From Dactylosporangium vinaceum (lineage in GTDB: Bacteria; Actinomycetota; Actinomycetes; Mycobacteriales; Micromonosporaceae), in the NCBI RefSeq assembly GCF_019904175.1, contig NZ_CP061913.1, positions 5,704,001 through 5,768,000 of the forward strand: a stretch of 64,000 bases of DNA. The letters run 5' to 3'. The position numbers and the translations under genes were made by a program. Shown here piece after piece: positions 52,529 through 60,426 of the stretch. Position 1 is the stretch's first letter, and every line of letters starts with the position of its first letter. Under the pieces are notes generated by a model. The model saw nothing but the letters and a program-made list of their open reading frames with translations, had not been told where the DNA came from and ran no database searches.

Positions 52529-52622
52529 CGAAGGGGAGTAGTCCTCCGCCGGTCGTCGTCAGTTCGGAGCCCTCGCGGCTCCCGGTGACCGGGCCCTCGC
52601 CGGAGGGTGGGCCAGACCTTCG
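52529..52622 (+). ncRNA. yybP-ykoY-type manganese riboswitch
   Basis: The segment carries the recognisable yybP-ykoY core: GAAGGGGAGTAG at the 5' side, GTCGTCAGTTCGGAGCC with its hairpin partner GGCTCCCGG, and AGACCTTCG at the 3' side. P1 is CGAAGG (52529-52534) pairing with CCTTCG (52617-52622). P2 is CCTCCG with CGGAGG, extended by CGGTC with GACCG. P3 is GGAGCC with GGCTCC. These elements bind Mn2+ in characterised members. The next gene is a 49-aa basic peptide, not a known Mn exporter. Confidence 0.85.
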
Positions 52623-52630
52623 ACCCAGCA

Positions 52631-52700
52631 GGTGACATACGACGTCGCCGCTGTCGGGTCGGAGGCGCGCCTGCTCCGAGCCCGCCGGTGGCGGGAAGGA
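52631..52700 (+). promoter_or_regulatory. Riboswitch expression platform hairpins up to the ribosome site
   Basis: Three hairpins follow the aptamer: GGTGAC with GTCGCC (52631-52649, one wobble pair), TCGGAG with CTCCGA (52659-52679), and CCCGCC with GGCGGG (52681-52695). The last abuts the AAGGA ribosome site at 52696-52700, so it could mask or expose translation initiation. Confidence 0.55.
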
Positions 52701-52706
52701 CCTCCG

Positions 52707-52856
52707 ATGAGGATGACCCTCGCCGATCACATCCGCCGGTTCCTGCGCGGCCCGCAAGGTCAGCAGCTGATCTCGCGAGCCCGCCGCGAGCTGGCCAAGC
52801 CGCAGAACCGCCGCCGCATCATGCAGGTCGTGGCCCGTGTCCGCCGTCGCCGTTGA
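52707..52856 (+). CDS. 49-aa basic peptide under riboswitch control
   Basis: This very basic, helical small protein has no recognised family (contains HIRRFLRGPQGQQLISRAR, ends ARVRRRR). GGAAGGA precedes the ATG at good spacing, and the gene lies directly after the yybP-ykoY expression platform. It overlaps the P-loop kinase gene by 20 bases, so the two are likely co-translated. The high Arg/Lys content would suit RNA or acidic-surface binding, but that is speculation. Confidence 0.7.
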   Translation: MRMTLADHIRRFLRGPQGQQLISRARRELAKPQNRRRIMQVVARVRRRR

Positions 52857-53406
52857 GCGCCCGGTCGCCCGGCGCGACCTGGCCGCCGAGCTTCGCTACG
52901 ACCGCGACGTCGTCCTGGTCGTCGCCGGCATCCCCGGTGCCGGCAAGACGACACTGCTGCGGCGGCTGTTCCCGGACGGCGGCGACGGCGTGCGGGTGCT
53001 CGACTCCGACCACACCCGCACGTGGTGGCGGCGCTACCTGGGCCGGCTGCCGTACCGCTCCTGGCGGCCCGTGGTGCACCTCACCCACTACGCGCGCCTG
53101 GTCCGGGCCATGCGCACCCCGGGGCCGATCGTGGTGCACGAGTGCGCCACCCGGCCCTGGGCCCGGCGGCTGATCTTCCGCGCCGCCCGCCGCCCCGTCC
53201 ACCTGCTGCTGCTCGACGTCAGCCCGGCCGAGGCCCTCGCCGGGCAGGTGGCCCGCAACCGCCGGGTCCGCCCGTCGGCGTTCGCCACCCACTGCCGCAA
53301 CTGGCAGCAGGTCGTCCGCCGGCCCCATCCGCAGGCCGCGACCGTCACCGTCATGGACCGCGCGCAGGCCGCGCGCCTGGAGGCCATCCGGTTCGGCGGA
53401 TGCTAG
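52837..53406 (+). CDS. P-loop kinase/ATPase, riboswitch operon
   Basis: This 189-aa protein has an N-terminal Walker A motif, VAGIPGAGKTTLLRRL (about 29-44), an aspartate pair LDSDHTR, and a lid-like Arg-rich helix near residue 145. It resembles zeta-toxin or chloramphenicol-phosphotransferase-like small kinases encoded as AAA_33 proteins. The substrate is unknown. The GTG start lies inside the 49-aa gene. Control by an Mn2+ riboswitch suggests a role in metal response. Confidence 0.8.
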   Translation: MSAVAVERPVARRDLAAELRYDRDVVLVVAGIPGAGKTTLLRRLFPDGGDGVRVLDSDHTRTWWRRYLGRLPYRSWRPVVHLTHYARLVRAMRTPGPIVVHECATRPWARRLIFRAARRPVHLLLLDVSPAEALAGQVARNRRVRPSAFATHCRNWQQVVRRPHPQAATVTVMDRAQAARLEAIRFGGC

Positions 53407-53487
53407 CCGGGCACCCGCGCGTCCGGGCGGGCGAAACAGTTCCACATCCCGATGGGATACCCCGCGGCGGAGGGGTACTCGACAGGT

Positions 53488-54486
53488 GTGGGGGATGAAG
53501 ATCGTCAAAGGGTCGTGGTCGTGACCGGCGCGTCGAGCGGCATCGGCCGGGCGTCGGCGCTCGCCTTCGCCGCGACCGGGTGCCGGCTGGTGCTGGCCGC
53601 CCGGTCCCGGGAGGACCTGGAGCTCGTCGCCGACGCCTGCCGGGCCCGCGGCGCGCCGGTGCGGGTCGTGCCCGCCGACCTGGCCCGCCCGGAGAGCCTC
53701 GGCGCGGTCGCGGACACGGCGGTGGCCGCGTTCGGCGGCATCGACGTGTGGGTCGACACCGCCGCGGTGATGGCCTACGGGCGGTTCGAGGACGTCCCGG
53801 CCGACGTCTTCGAGCAGGTGGTGCGCACGGACCTGCTCGGCCCGGCCGCTGTCGCCCGGGTCGCGCTGCACCGTTTCCGGGCCCAGGGCCACGGCGTGCT
53901 GATCTTCGGCGGGTCGCTGCTGGGCACGATCGCCACGCCGTACATGAGCGGCTACGTGACGAGCAAGTGGGGCCTGCGCGGGCTCGTGCGGGTGCTGCGG
54001 CAGGAGACCCGCGACGCGCCGGACATCCACGTCTGCCTGGTCGCCCCGGGCGCCGTCGACACGCCCATCTACCGCAACGCGGCCAACTTCGCCGGGCGGA
54101 TCGGGCGCCCGCCGCCGCCCGTCGCGTCGCCGTCGACGGTGGCCCGGGCGATCGTCGAGTGCGCCGGGCATCCGCGCGCCACGGTGAACGTCGGCTGGAC
54201 CAACCGGTTCATCCGGTTCGGCTTCGTCGCGCTGCCCGGCGTCTACGACGCGCTCGTCGGCCCGCTGATGCGCCTGGGCGGGCTGTCGCGCGAGACCGTC
54301 GCACCGCACCGCGGCAACGTCTTCGAGCCGCTGCCGCCGGCGCTGCCCGGGGGCGGCGGCGCTACGGGGCGAGATGGTCCAGGATCAGGCCCACAGCGAA
54401 GTCGAAGCGTGCTTCGCCGCTACCTGCCGTCAGCTCGGCGGCGTGCCGTCGGGTCTGCGGAAACGCATCGTCCGGCAGCGCCGTGA
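53488..54486 (+). CDS. Short-chain dehydrogenase/reductase
   Basis: This ~332-aa classical SDR has NAD(P)-binding motif VTGASSGIGRASAL, a Ser in GGSLLG and active-site YMSGYVTSKWGL (YxxxK). A ~100-residue C-terminal extension contains GNVFEPLP. ATG 53452 is an alternative start. The last 125 bases overlap the convergent TetR gene, and the tail is Arg/Pro-rich, so the functional end may be earlier. The substrate is unknown. Confidence 0.85.
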   Translation: MGDEDRQRVVVVTGASSGIGRASALAFAATGCRLVLAARSREDLELVADACRARGAPVRVVPADLARPESLGAVADTAVAAFGGIDVWVDTAAVMAYGRFEDVPADVFEQVVRTDLLGPAAVARVALHRFRAQGHGVLIFGGSLLGTIATPYMSGYVTSKWGLRGLVRVLRQETRDAPDIHVCLVAPGAVDTPIYRNAANFAGRIGRPPPPVASPSTVARAIVECAGHPRATVNVGWTNRFIRFGFVALPGVYDALVGPLMRLGGLSRETVAPHRGNVFEPLPPALPGGGGATGRDGPGSGPQRSRSVLRRYLPSARRRAVGSAETHRPAAP

Positions 54487-55024
54487 GCCGGGCCATCAGC
54501 TCGTCGCGGCTCAGCACCCACTCGTCGGCGCTGCCCGCCCGGCGCTGCACGACCATGGAGCGCTCCAGGGCGTAGGCGGCGACGTACAGCGACAGCGCGT
54601 CCATGGCCCAGGCCGCCGTCTGCGGCGCGATGCCCCCGGCGAGCAGGATGGCCAGCATGCCCTCGCCGACCCGCAGCGTGTCGCGGTTGCCCGGGGCCAT
54701 GGCCAGGGCGGCCCGGGAGATGCCGGGGTAGCGCAGGTACTGGTCGCGGATCCGGGCGCACACACCGTGGATCTGCGCGCGCCACGCCGCCGGGTCCGGC
54801 TCGGGCAGGTCGAGCTCGGCGAACAGCCGGCCGATGATCAGGGCGTCGATGTCGGCCTTGTTGACGACGTGGGCGTAGAGCGACGCCGGGCCGGTCTCCA
54901 GCACGGCCGCGATCCGCCGGATCGTGAGCGCGTCGTAGCCCTCGGCCGCGACGACCTGGAGTGCGGCGTCGACGATCCGCTCGACGGTGATCGGCGCCTT
55001 GCGCACCTTGGCCCTGGGGGACAT
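54362..55024 (-). CDS. TetR-family regulator
   Basis: This 220-aa regulator has HTH sequence LTIRRIAAVLETGPASLYAHVVNKADID and an all-helical C-terminal domain with SLYVAAYALERSM. It is divergent from the alpha/beta hydrolase gene and probably represses it. The ATG is six bases from TAGGGT (55031-55036), suggesting a leaderless transcript. A GAAC-N3-GTTC dyad lies just upstream. Confidence 0.92.
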   Translation of the reverse strand: MSPRAKVRKAPITVERIVDAALQVVAAEGYDALTIRRIAAVLETGPASLYAHVVNKADIDALIIGRLFAELDLPEPDPAAWRAQIHGVCARIRDQYLRYPGISRAALAMAPGNRDTLRVGEGMLAILLAGGIAPQTAAWAMDALSLYVAAYALERSMVVQRRAGSADEWVLSRDELMARLTALPDDAFPQTRRHAAELTAGSGEARFDFAVGLILDHLAP

Positions 55025-55030
55025 GGCCTG

Positions 55031-55056
55031 ACCCTATCGTGGCACGAACTAAGTTC
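55031..55056 (-). promoter_or_regulatory. TetR promoter with GAAC-TTA-GTTC dyad
   Basis: On the minus strand the dyad GAACTTAGTTC (55046-55056) precedes a TAGGGT -10 hexamer (55031-55036) by nine bases. The ATG follows after six more bases. The dyad lies where a repressor would block the promoter. Confidence 0.5.
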
Positions 55057-55109
55057 CACGGCGGTACCCGGCGATGTGTGAGCCCGCACCACCCGGGAAT
55101 AGGCAGCTC

Positions 55110-55946
55110 ATGACCGAGATCACCGCGCACCACGGGCTCCTGCGGGACACGAAGCTGCACGTCGACGACCATGGCGGCACCGGACGGCCGGTCGTGCTCC
55201 TGCACGGCTGGCCGCTGTCCGGGGAGTCGTGGAAGGCGCAGCTCCCCGCGCTGCGCCAGGCGGGTCACCGGGCGATCACCTACGACCGGCGCGGGTTCGG
55301 GCGCAGCGACAAGCCGCTCACCGGCTACGGGTACGACACCCTCGCCGAGGACCTGCACACCGTGCTGCGGGAGCTCGACGTGCGCGACGCCACGCTCGTC
55401 GGGTTCTCGATGGGCGGCGGCGAGGTCGCGCGGTATCTGGCCAACTACGGGCCGGACCGGGTCCGCAGCGTCGTGTTCGCCGCCGCGGTGACGCCGTACA
55501 TGATGCACACCCCCGACAACCCCGACGGGCCCCTCGCCCCGGCCGCGGCGGCGAAGATGGCGGCCGGGCTCACCGCCGACCGGGACCGGTTCTTCGACGG
55601 CTTCATCACGGAGTTCTTCTCGGTGGGCGGGCAGCTGAAGGTCACCGAGCAGCAGCGCCAGGAGGCGCTCGCCCTGACCCGGCAGGCGGGGAAGATCCCG
55701 GCGCTGGAGTGCCTGACCGCCTTCGGCAACACGGACTTCCGTGACGATCTGGCCAAAATCACGGTGCCGGCATTGGTACTGCACGGCGACGGGGACGCCA
55801 CCGTGCCGTTCGACGGGTCCGGGCGGCGCACCCACGCGGCGCTGCCGGGCAGCCGGCTCGTCGTCCTGCCCGGCGCCCCGCACGGCTGCAACGTGAGCCA
55901 TCCGGACGCGTTCAACCACGCCCTGCTGGACTTTCTGGCCGACTGA
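55110..55946 (+). CDS. Alpha/beta hydrolase (non-heme chloroperoxidase/esterase type)
   Basis: This 278-aa alpha/beta hydrolase has oxyanion motif HGWPLSGESW, nucleophile elbow GFSMGGGE (Ser about residue 99), an Asp in HGDGDATVP and a catalytic His in GAPHGCNVSHP. The sequence closely follows the cofactor-free haloperoxidase/arylesterase group. Start ATG 55110 has weak ribosome support. It is divergent from the TetR gene at 54362. Confidence 0.93.
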   Translation: MTEITAHHGLLRDTKLHVDDHGGTGRPVVLLHGWPLSGESWKAQLPALRQAGHRAITYDRRGFGRSDKPLTGYGYDTLAEDLHTVLRELDVRDATLVGFSMGGGEVARYLANYGPDRVRSVVFAAAVTPYMMHTPDNPDGPLAPAAAAKMAAGLTADRDRFFDGFITEFFSVGGQLKVTEQQRQEALALTRQAGKIPALECLTAFGNTDFRDDLAKITVPALVLHGDGDATVPFDGSGRRTHAALPGSRLVVLPGAPHGCNVSHPDAFNHALLDFLAD

Positions 55947-55967
55947 GCCGGATCGCGGACCGGCCGG

Positions 55968-55973
55968 TACCCT
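55968..55973 (+). promoter_or_regulatory. Predicted -10 element (TACCCT)
   Basis: TACCCT lies eight bases before the GTG at 55982 without a ribosome site. Confidence 0.4.
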
Positions 55974-55981
55974 CAACATCC

Positions 55982-58900
55982 GTGGCCACGGAACCTGTAC
56001 CCGACCTCTTCGACGCGTTCGCCGCGGATGCCGAGGTGGGCCGGGATCTGGCCGCGGTCGACTGGGCCGCGACACCGCTCGGCGAGCCCGCCGGGTGGCC
56101 GCAGAGCCTGCGCACCGCGGTGAGCATCCTGCTCGCGTCGCGGTTTCCGATGTGGATGGCCTGGGGCCCGGAGCTGACGTTCTTCTGCAACGCCGCATAT
56201 CGCCGGGACACGCTGGGCCGCAAGTATCCGTGGGCCCTCGGCCGGCCGGCCAGCACGGTGTGGGCCGAGATCTGGGACGACATCGGCCCGCGGATCGACA
56301 CCGTGCTCACCACCGGCACGGCCACCTGGGACGAGGCGCTGCTGCTGTTCCTGGAGCGCTCCGGCTACCGCGAGGAGACCTACCACACGTTCTCCTACAG
56401 CCCGCTTCGCGACGACGACGGCACGCTGACCGGGATGCTGTGCGTGGTCAGCGAGGAGACCGACCGGGTCATCGGCGAGCGGCGGATGGCGACCCTGCGC
56501 GACCTGGGCTCCGACCCGAGCGTGGTGCGCACCGAGCAGGAGATGCTGGGCTTCGTCGCCGAGCAGCTCGGGCACAACCCGCGCGACCTGCCGTTCACGC
56601 TCACCTACCTGTTCGACGGCGAGGGCGACGCCCGCCTCGCCGCCGCGACCGGCCTGCCGGACGGGCACCCGGCGGCCCCGGCCCACCTGCTGGCCGGTGA
56701 CCCGGCGGCCGTGTGGCCGGTGGCCGGGGCGTGGCCGACGCCGGTGCTGGTGGACCTCGACGGGCCCGCGTTCACGGGGCTGCCGCACGGCGGCTGGCCC
56801 GACCCGCCGGTCCGGGCGCTGCTGCTGCCCCTGCTGCAGCAGGGCGGCGCACCCTACGGGCTGCTCGTGGCCGGGCTGAACCGCTACCGGCTCTCCGACG
56901 CCGGCTACCGCGGGTTCCTGGAGCTCACCGCCGGGCACGTCGCGACCGGCATCGGCAGCGCCCGCAGCTACCAGGCCCAGCAGCGGCGGGCCGAGGAGCT
57001 GGCCGAGCTCGACCGGGCCAAGACGACCTTCTTCTCCAACATCAGCCACGAGTTCCGCACCCCGCTGAGCCTCATCATGGGCCCGGTGCAGGAGCTGCGC
57101 GAGCGCCTCCCGGCCGGCGACCCGGGCCTGCACGACGAGGTCGACGTCATCCACCGCAACGCGCTGCGGCTGGGCAAGCTCGTCAACACGCTGCTGGACT
57201 TCTCCCGCATCGAGGCCGGCCGGATGCAGGCCAGCTACGAGCCGGTCGACCTGCCGCTGTTCACCGCCGAGCTGGCAAGCGTCTTCCGGGCCGCGGTGGA
57301 GCGGGCCGGGCTTGCGCTGGAGGTCGACTGCCCGCCGCTGGACCGGCCCGTGTACATCGACCGGGGCATGTGGGAGAAGATCGTCCTCAATCTGCTCAGC
57401 AACGCGCTCAAGTTCACGTTCGAGGGACGGATCCGGGTGGCCGTCGCGGCGCAGGAGCAGCACGCGGTCGTCACCGTGGCCGACAGCGGGATCGGGGTGC
57501 CCCCGGAGGAGATGCCCCGGCTGTTCGAGCGCTTCCACCGCATCGCCACCGCGCGGGCCCGGTCCAACGAGGGCAGCGGGATCGGCCTGGCGCTGGTGCA
57601 GGAGCTCGTCCACCTGCACGGCGGCACCATCGCCGCCGAGAGCCGGCCCGGCACCGGCACCACGTTCACCATCCGGCTGCCGTTCGGCGCCGCTCACCTG
57701 CCGGCCGACCAGCTCGCCGCGGCCACCGGCAGCGACACGGCGACCGAGACCGCCGAGCCGTTCGTGCGCGAGGCCCTGCGCTGGCTGCCCGGCGCCGACC
57801 AGGACCCCCCGGCGGGCGCCATGGTGCCGGCCGGCGCCGCGGACGGGCCGCGAGCCCGGGTCCTGATCGCCGACGACAACGCCGACATGCGCGACTACCT
57901 GCGCCGCCTGCTCACCGGCGGCTACGAGGTGACGACCGTCGCCGACGGCGCGGCCGCGCTCGCCGCCGCCCGCACCCACCCGCCGGAGCTCATCGTCAGC
58001 GACGTGATGATGCCCGGCCTCGACGGGCTCGGGCTTGTCGCGGCGCTGCGGTCCGACCCGCGCACGGCGGGAGTGCCGGTCATGCTGCTCTCGGCCCGGG
58101 CCGGGCAGGAGGCGGCCGTCGAAGGGCTCTCGGCCGGCGCCGACGACTACCTCGTGAAGCCGTTCGCGGCCCAGGAGCTGCTGGCCCGGGTCCGGGCCAA
58201 CGTCGACCTGGCCCGCCTGCGCAACCATCACGCCCGCTGGCGTACCGCGCTCATCGACTCGCTGCAGGAGGGCTTCTTCGTCGCCGACGCCGAGGGCACG
58301 ATCGTCGAGATCAACTCGGCGTTCACCGACATCCTCGGCTACCGGGCCGACGAGCTGCCGTTCCCGCGGCCGCACCCGTGGTGGCCCGACCCCGCGACCG
58401 ACCCGGCCGCCGACGAGCAGGTCGTCCGGCAGGCCGAGCAGGTGCTCTCCGGGCAGCACGGCACGATGGTGGTGCCGCTGCAGCACCGCAACGGCCACCG
58501 GCTGTGGGCCGCCGTCTCCATCAACTCGGTGCAGGACGACACGGGCTCCCGGATGCTCGTGGGCACGCTGCGCGACATCACGACCGAGCGGTCCGCGGCC
58601 CAGCGCGACACCGCCCTCAACGCCATGAACCAGCGGCTCGCCGACGCGCGGACCGTGCCCGAGGTCCTGCAGGCCGCGGTCGGCCAGCTGCGCCGCCAGT
58701 GGCACGCGACAGGGGTCGCCGCCCGGGCCGCCTCCGTGTCCGCCGCCGACGCCGCGATCGGCGCCGAGGCCCCCGCCGCGCTCGACGGCCTCCTCGACCT
58801 CGGCCAGTCGCGGATCCTGATCGAGATGGGGCCCGGCGGCCGGCCCGTCGGCGCCGGCACGACGCTCGACTCGCCGCTCGGCCCGGTGGCGCTGCGGCTG

Positions 58901-60085
58901 GTCCTCGACCCGGCCCGCGGGTTCGGCACCGAGGACCAGACCCTCCTGCTGCTGCTGTGCGGCAGCATCGCCCAGGCCCTGCACCGGGCCTACGCCTTCG
59001 ACCGGGAGCGCGAGGTCGCGGTCGCGCTGCAGCGCTCGATCCTCGGCCCGGCCACGCTGCCCGAGGGCTTCGCCGTGCGCTACCAGCCGGCCACCCGGCC
59101 CCTGGAGGTCGGCGGCGACTGGTACGACGCGGTCGACCTCCCCGACGGCCGGATCGGCATCATGGTCGGCGACTGCGTCGGCCGGGGTCTGTCGGCGGCG
59201 ACCATCATGGGCCAGCTGCGCAGCGCCGCCCGCGCCCTGCTGCTGCAGGCGACCGGCCCGGCCCAGGTCCTCTCGGCCCTCGACCGGTTCGCCGGGCTGC
59301 TGCCGGGCGCGTCGTGCACCACGGCCTTCTGCGCCATCCTCGACCCCGCCGACGGCGGGCTGGTCTACGCGAGCGCCGGGCACCCACCGGCCATCCTGGC
59401 CCTGCCGGACGGTGAGCGGATGCTGCTGACCGGGGGCCGCGGCCTGCCGATCGGGGTGCCGCGGGGCGGGGACCGGGCCGAGACGTCGACGGTGATCTCG
59501 CCGCGCGGCGTCCTGCTTGTCTACACCGACGGCCTGGTCGAGCGCCGCCGGCGGCCCATCACCGTGGGCATCGACGACGCCGCCGACACCGTGCAGTCCC
59601 ACCAGATGCTGCCGGTCGAGCAGCTGGCCGACCGGATCATGGAGCAGATGGTCGGCGCGGACGGCGCCAGTGACGACGTGGCGCTGCTGCTGTACCGCCA
59701 CCCGGCGCCCCTGGACCTGTCCTTCGACGCCCGCAGCAGCGAGCTGGCCCCGACCCGGGCCGCGCTGCGGGGCTGGCTGCACCGGGCCGGCGTCGGCTCC
59801 CAGCTCGCCCAGCAGGTGCTCGTCGCGGCGGGCGAGGCGTGCGCCAACGCCATCGAGCACGGGCACCGCAACGGCGCCGGCTGGGTCCGGCTGCTGGCCC
59901 GGGCGATGGGGCCGGACCTGCACCTGACCGTCGTCGACAACGGCGAGTGGCGCCCCGCGCGCGACCAGCCGGACCCGAACCGGGGCCACGGCCTGAAGCT
60001 CATGCGTGCCCTCATGCAAAACGTCGACCTGCGCACCGGCGCCACCGGGACCACCGTCGAGATGTTCACGAGGATCACATCATGA
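55982..60085 (+). CDS. Giant hybrid: PAS-GAF-kinase-receiver-PAS-GAF-SpoIIE-HATPase
   Basis: This 1367-aa cytoplasmic protein joins a complete hybrid histidine kinase to a complete stress-phosphatase module. In order: PAS (about 30-160), GAF (170-330), HisKA with His356 in ISHEFRTPLS, HATPase (to about 590), receiver with Asp674 in IVSDVMMPGLDG, PAS (755-865), GAF (880-1010), SpoIIE/PP2C phosphatase (GGDWYDAV at about 1044 to 1237), and an RsbW-like HATPase (AAGEACANAIEHGHR, about 1245-1360). It is coupled by ATGA to a STAS antagonist. It could sense, phosphorylate itself, dephosphorylate a STAS protein and act as anti-sigma kinase in one chain. Confidence 0.93.
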   Translation: MATEPVPDLFDAFAADAEVGRDLAAVDWAATPLGEPAGWPQSLRTAVSILLASRFPMWMAWGPELTFFCNAAYRRDTLGRKYPWALGRPASTVWAEIWDDIGPRIDTVLTTGTATWDEALLLFLERSGYREETYHTFSYSPLRDDDGTLTGMLCVVSEETDRVIGERRMATLRDLGSDPSVVRTEQEMLGFVAEQLGHNPRDLPFTLTYLFDGEGDARLAAATGLPDGHPAAPAHLLAGDPAAVWPVAGAWPTPVLVDLDGPAFTGLPHGGWPDPPVRALLLPLLQQGGAPYGLLVAGLNRYRLSDAGYRGFLELTAGHVATGIGSARSYQAQQRRAEELAELDRAKTTFFSNISHEFRTPLSLIMGPVQELRERLPAGDPGLHDEVDVIHRNALRLGKLVNTLLDFSRIEAGRMQASYEPVDLPLFTAELASVFRAAVERAGLALEVDCPPLDRPVYIDRGMWEKIVLNLLSNALKFTFEGRIRVAVAAQEQHAVVTVADSGIGVPPEEMPRLFERFHRIATARARSNEGSGIGLALVQELVHLHGGTIAAESRPGTGTTFTIRLPFGAAHLPADQLAAATGSDTATETAEPFVREALRWLPGADQDPPAGAMVPAGAADGPRARVLIADDNADMRDYLRRLLTGGYEVTTVADGAAALAAARTHPPELIVSDVMMPGLDGLGLVAALRSDPRTAGVPVMLLSARAGQEAAVEGLSAGADDYLVKPFAAQELLARVRANVDLARLRNHHARWRTALIDSLQEGFFVADAEGTIVEINSAFTDILGYRADELPFPRPHPWWPDPATDPAADEQVVRQAEQVLSGQHGTMVVPLQHRNGHRLWAAVSINSVQDDTGSRMLVGTLRDITTERSAAQRDTALNAMNQRLADARTVPEVLQAAVGQLRRQWHATGVAARAASVSAADAAIGAEAPAALDGLLDLGQSRILIEMGPGGRPVGAGTTLDSPLGPVALRLVLDPARGFGTEDQTLLLLLCGSIAQALHRAYAFDREREVAVALQRSILGPATLPEGFAVRYQPATRPLEVGGDWYDAVDLPDGRIGIMVGDCVGRGLSAATIMGQLRSAARALLLQATGPAQVLSALDRFAGLLPGASCTTAFCAILDPADGGLVYASAGHPPAILALPDGERMLLTGGRGLPIGVPRGGDRAETSTVISPRGVLLVYTDGLVERRRRPITVGIDDAADTVQSHQMLPVEQLADRIMEQMVGADGASDDVALLLYRHPAPLDLSFDARSSELAPTRAALRGWLHRAGVGSQLAQQVLVAAGEACANAIEHGHRNGAGWVRLLARAMGPDLHLTVVDNGEWRPARDQPDPNRGHGLKLMRALMQNVDLRTGATGTTVEMFTRITS

Positions 60086-60426
60086 CCACTCCGCTGCAGA
60101 TCACGACGGGCCACACCGCCGACGGCGGCGCGCAGCTGCGGGCCGTCGGCGAGATCGACCTCACCAACGCGGAGCAGTTCGCCGACCGGCTCCGGGCCGC
60201 GCTGTCGCCCGGCGTCCGGCTGCAGGTCGACCTGACCCGGGTGGACTACCTCGACAGCGCGGCCCTGGCCACCCTGTTCGCGCACGCCGAGCAGCTGGAC
60301 ATCCGCATCAGCCCGCTCAACGAGGCGCTGCTCGTCTTCAGCGGCCTCGACCAGCTCGCCACCGTCGAGGTCGTGGCGAGCGGCGGTGACGCGGACGGGA
60401 GCGGGGACGGGCGCGGGCGCCTATGA
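60082..60426 (+). CDS. STAS anti-sigma factor antagonist
   Basis: This 114-aa single STAS domain has the phosphorylation loop DYLDSAALATLFAHA and the N-terminal LRAVGEIDLTNAEQF. It overlaps the giant hybrid (ATGA) and the next phosphatase (TATGA), so three genes form one coupled unit: kinase/phosphatase, substrate, phosphatase. The Gly/Asp-rich tail lies outside the fold. Confidence 0.92.
   Translation: MTTPLQITTGHTADGGAQLRAVGEIDLTNAEQFADRLRAALSPGVRLQVDLTRVDYLDSAALATLFAHAEQLDIRISPLNEALLVFSGLDQLATVEVVASGGDADGSGDGRGRL

Noticed and set aside
52631..52645. GGTGACATACGAC after the riboswitch taken as part of the aptamer
   Set aside because: It resembles a segment of some yybP-ykoY elements, but the aptamer already closes with P1 at 52617-52622, so this piece belongs to the expression platform or is coincidental.
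55973..60019. Minus-strand open frame of 1348 codons opposite the giant hybrid gene
   Set aside because: It is an antisense shadow of a strongly supported multi-domain gene; its composition is Gly/Arg/Val/Gln-rich without motifs.
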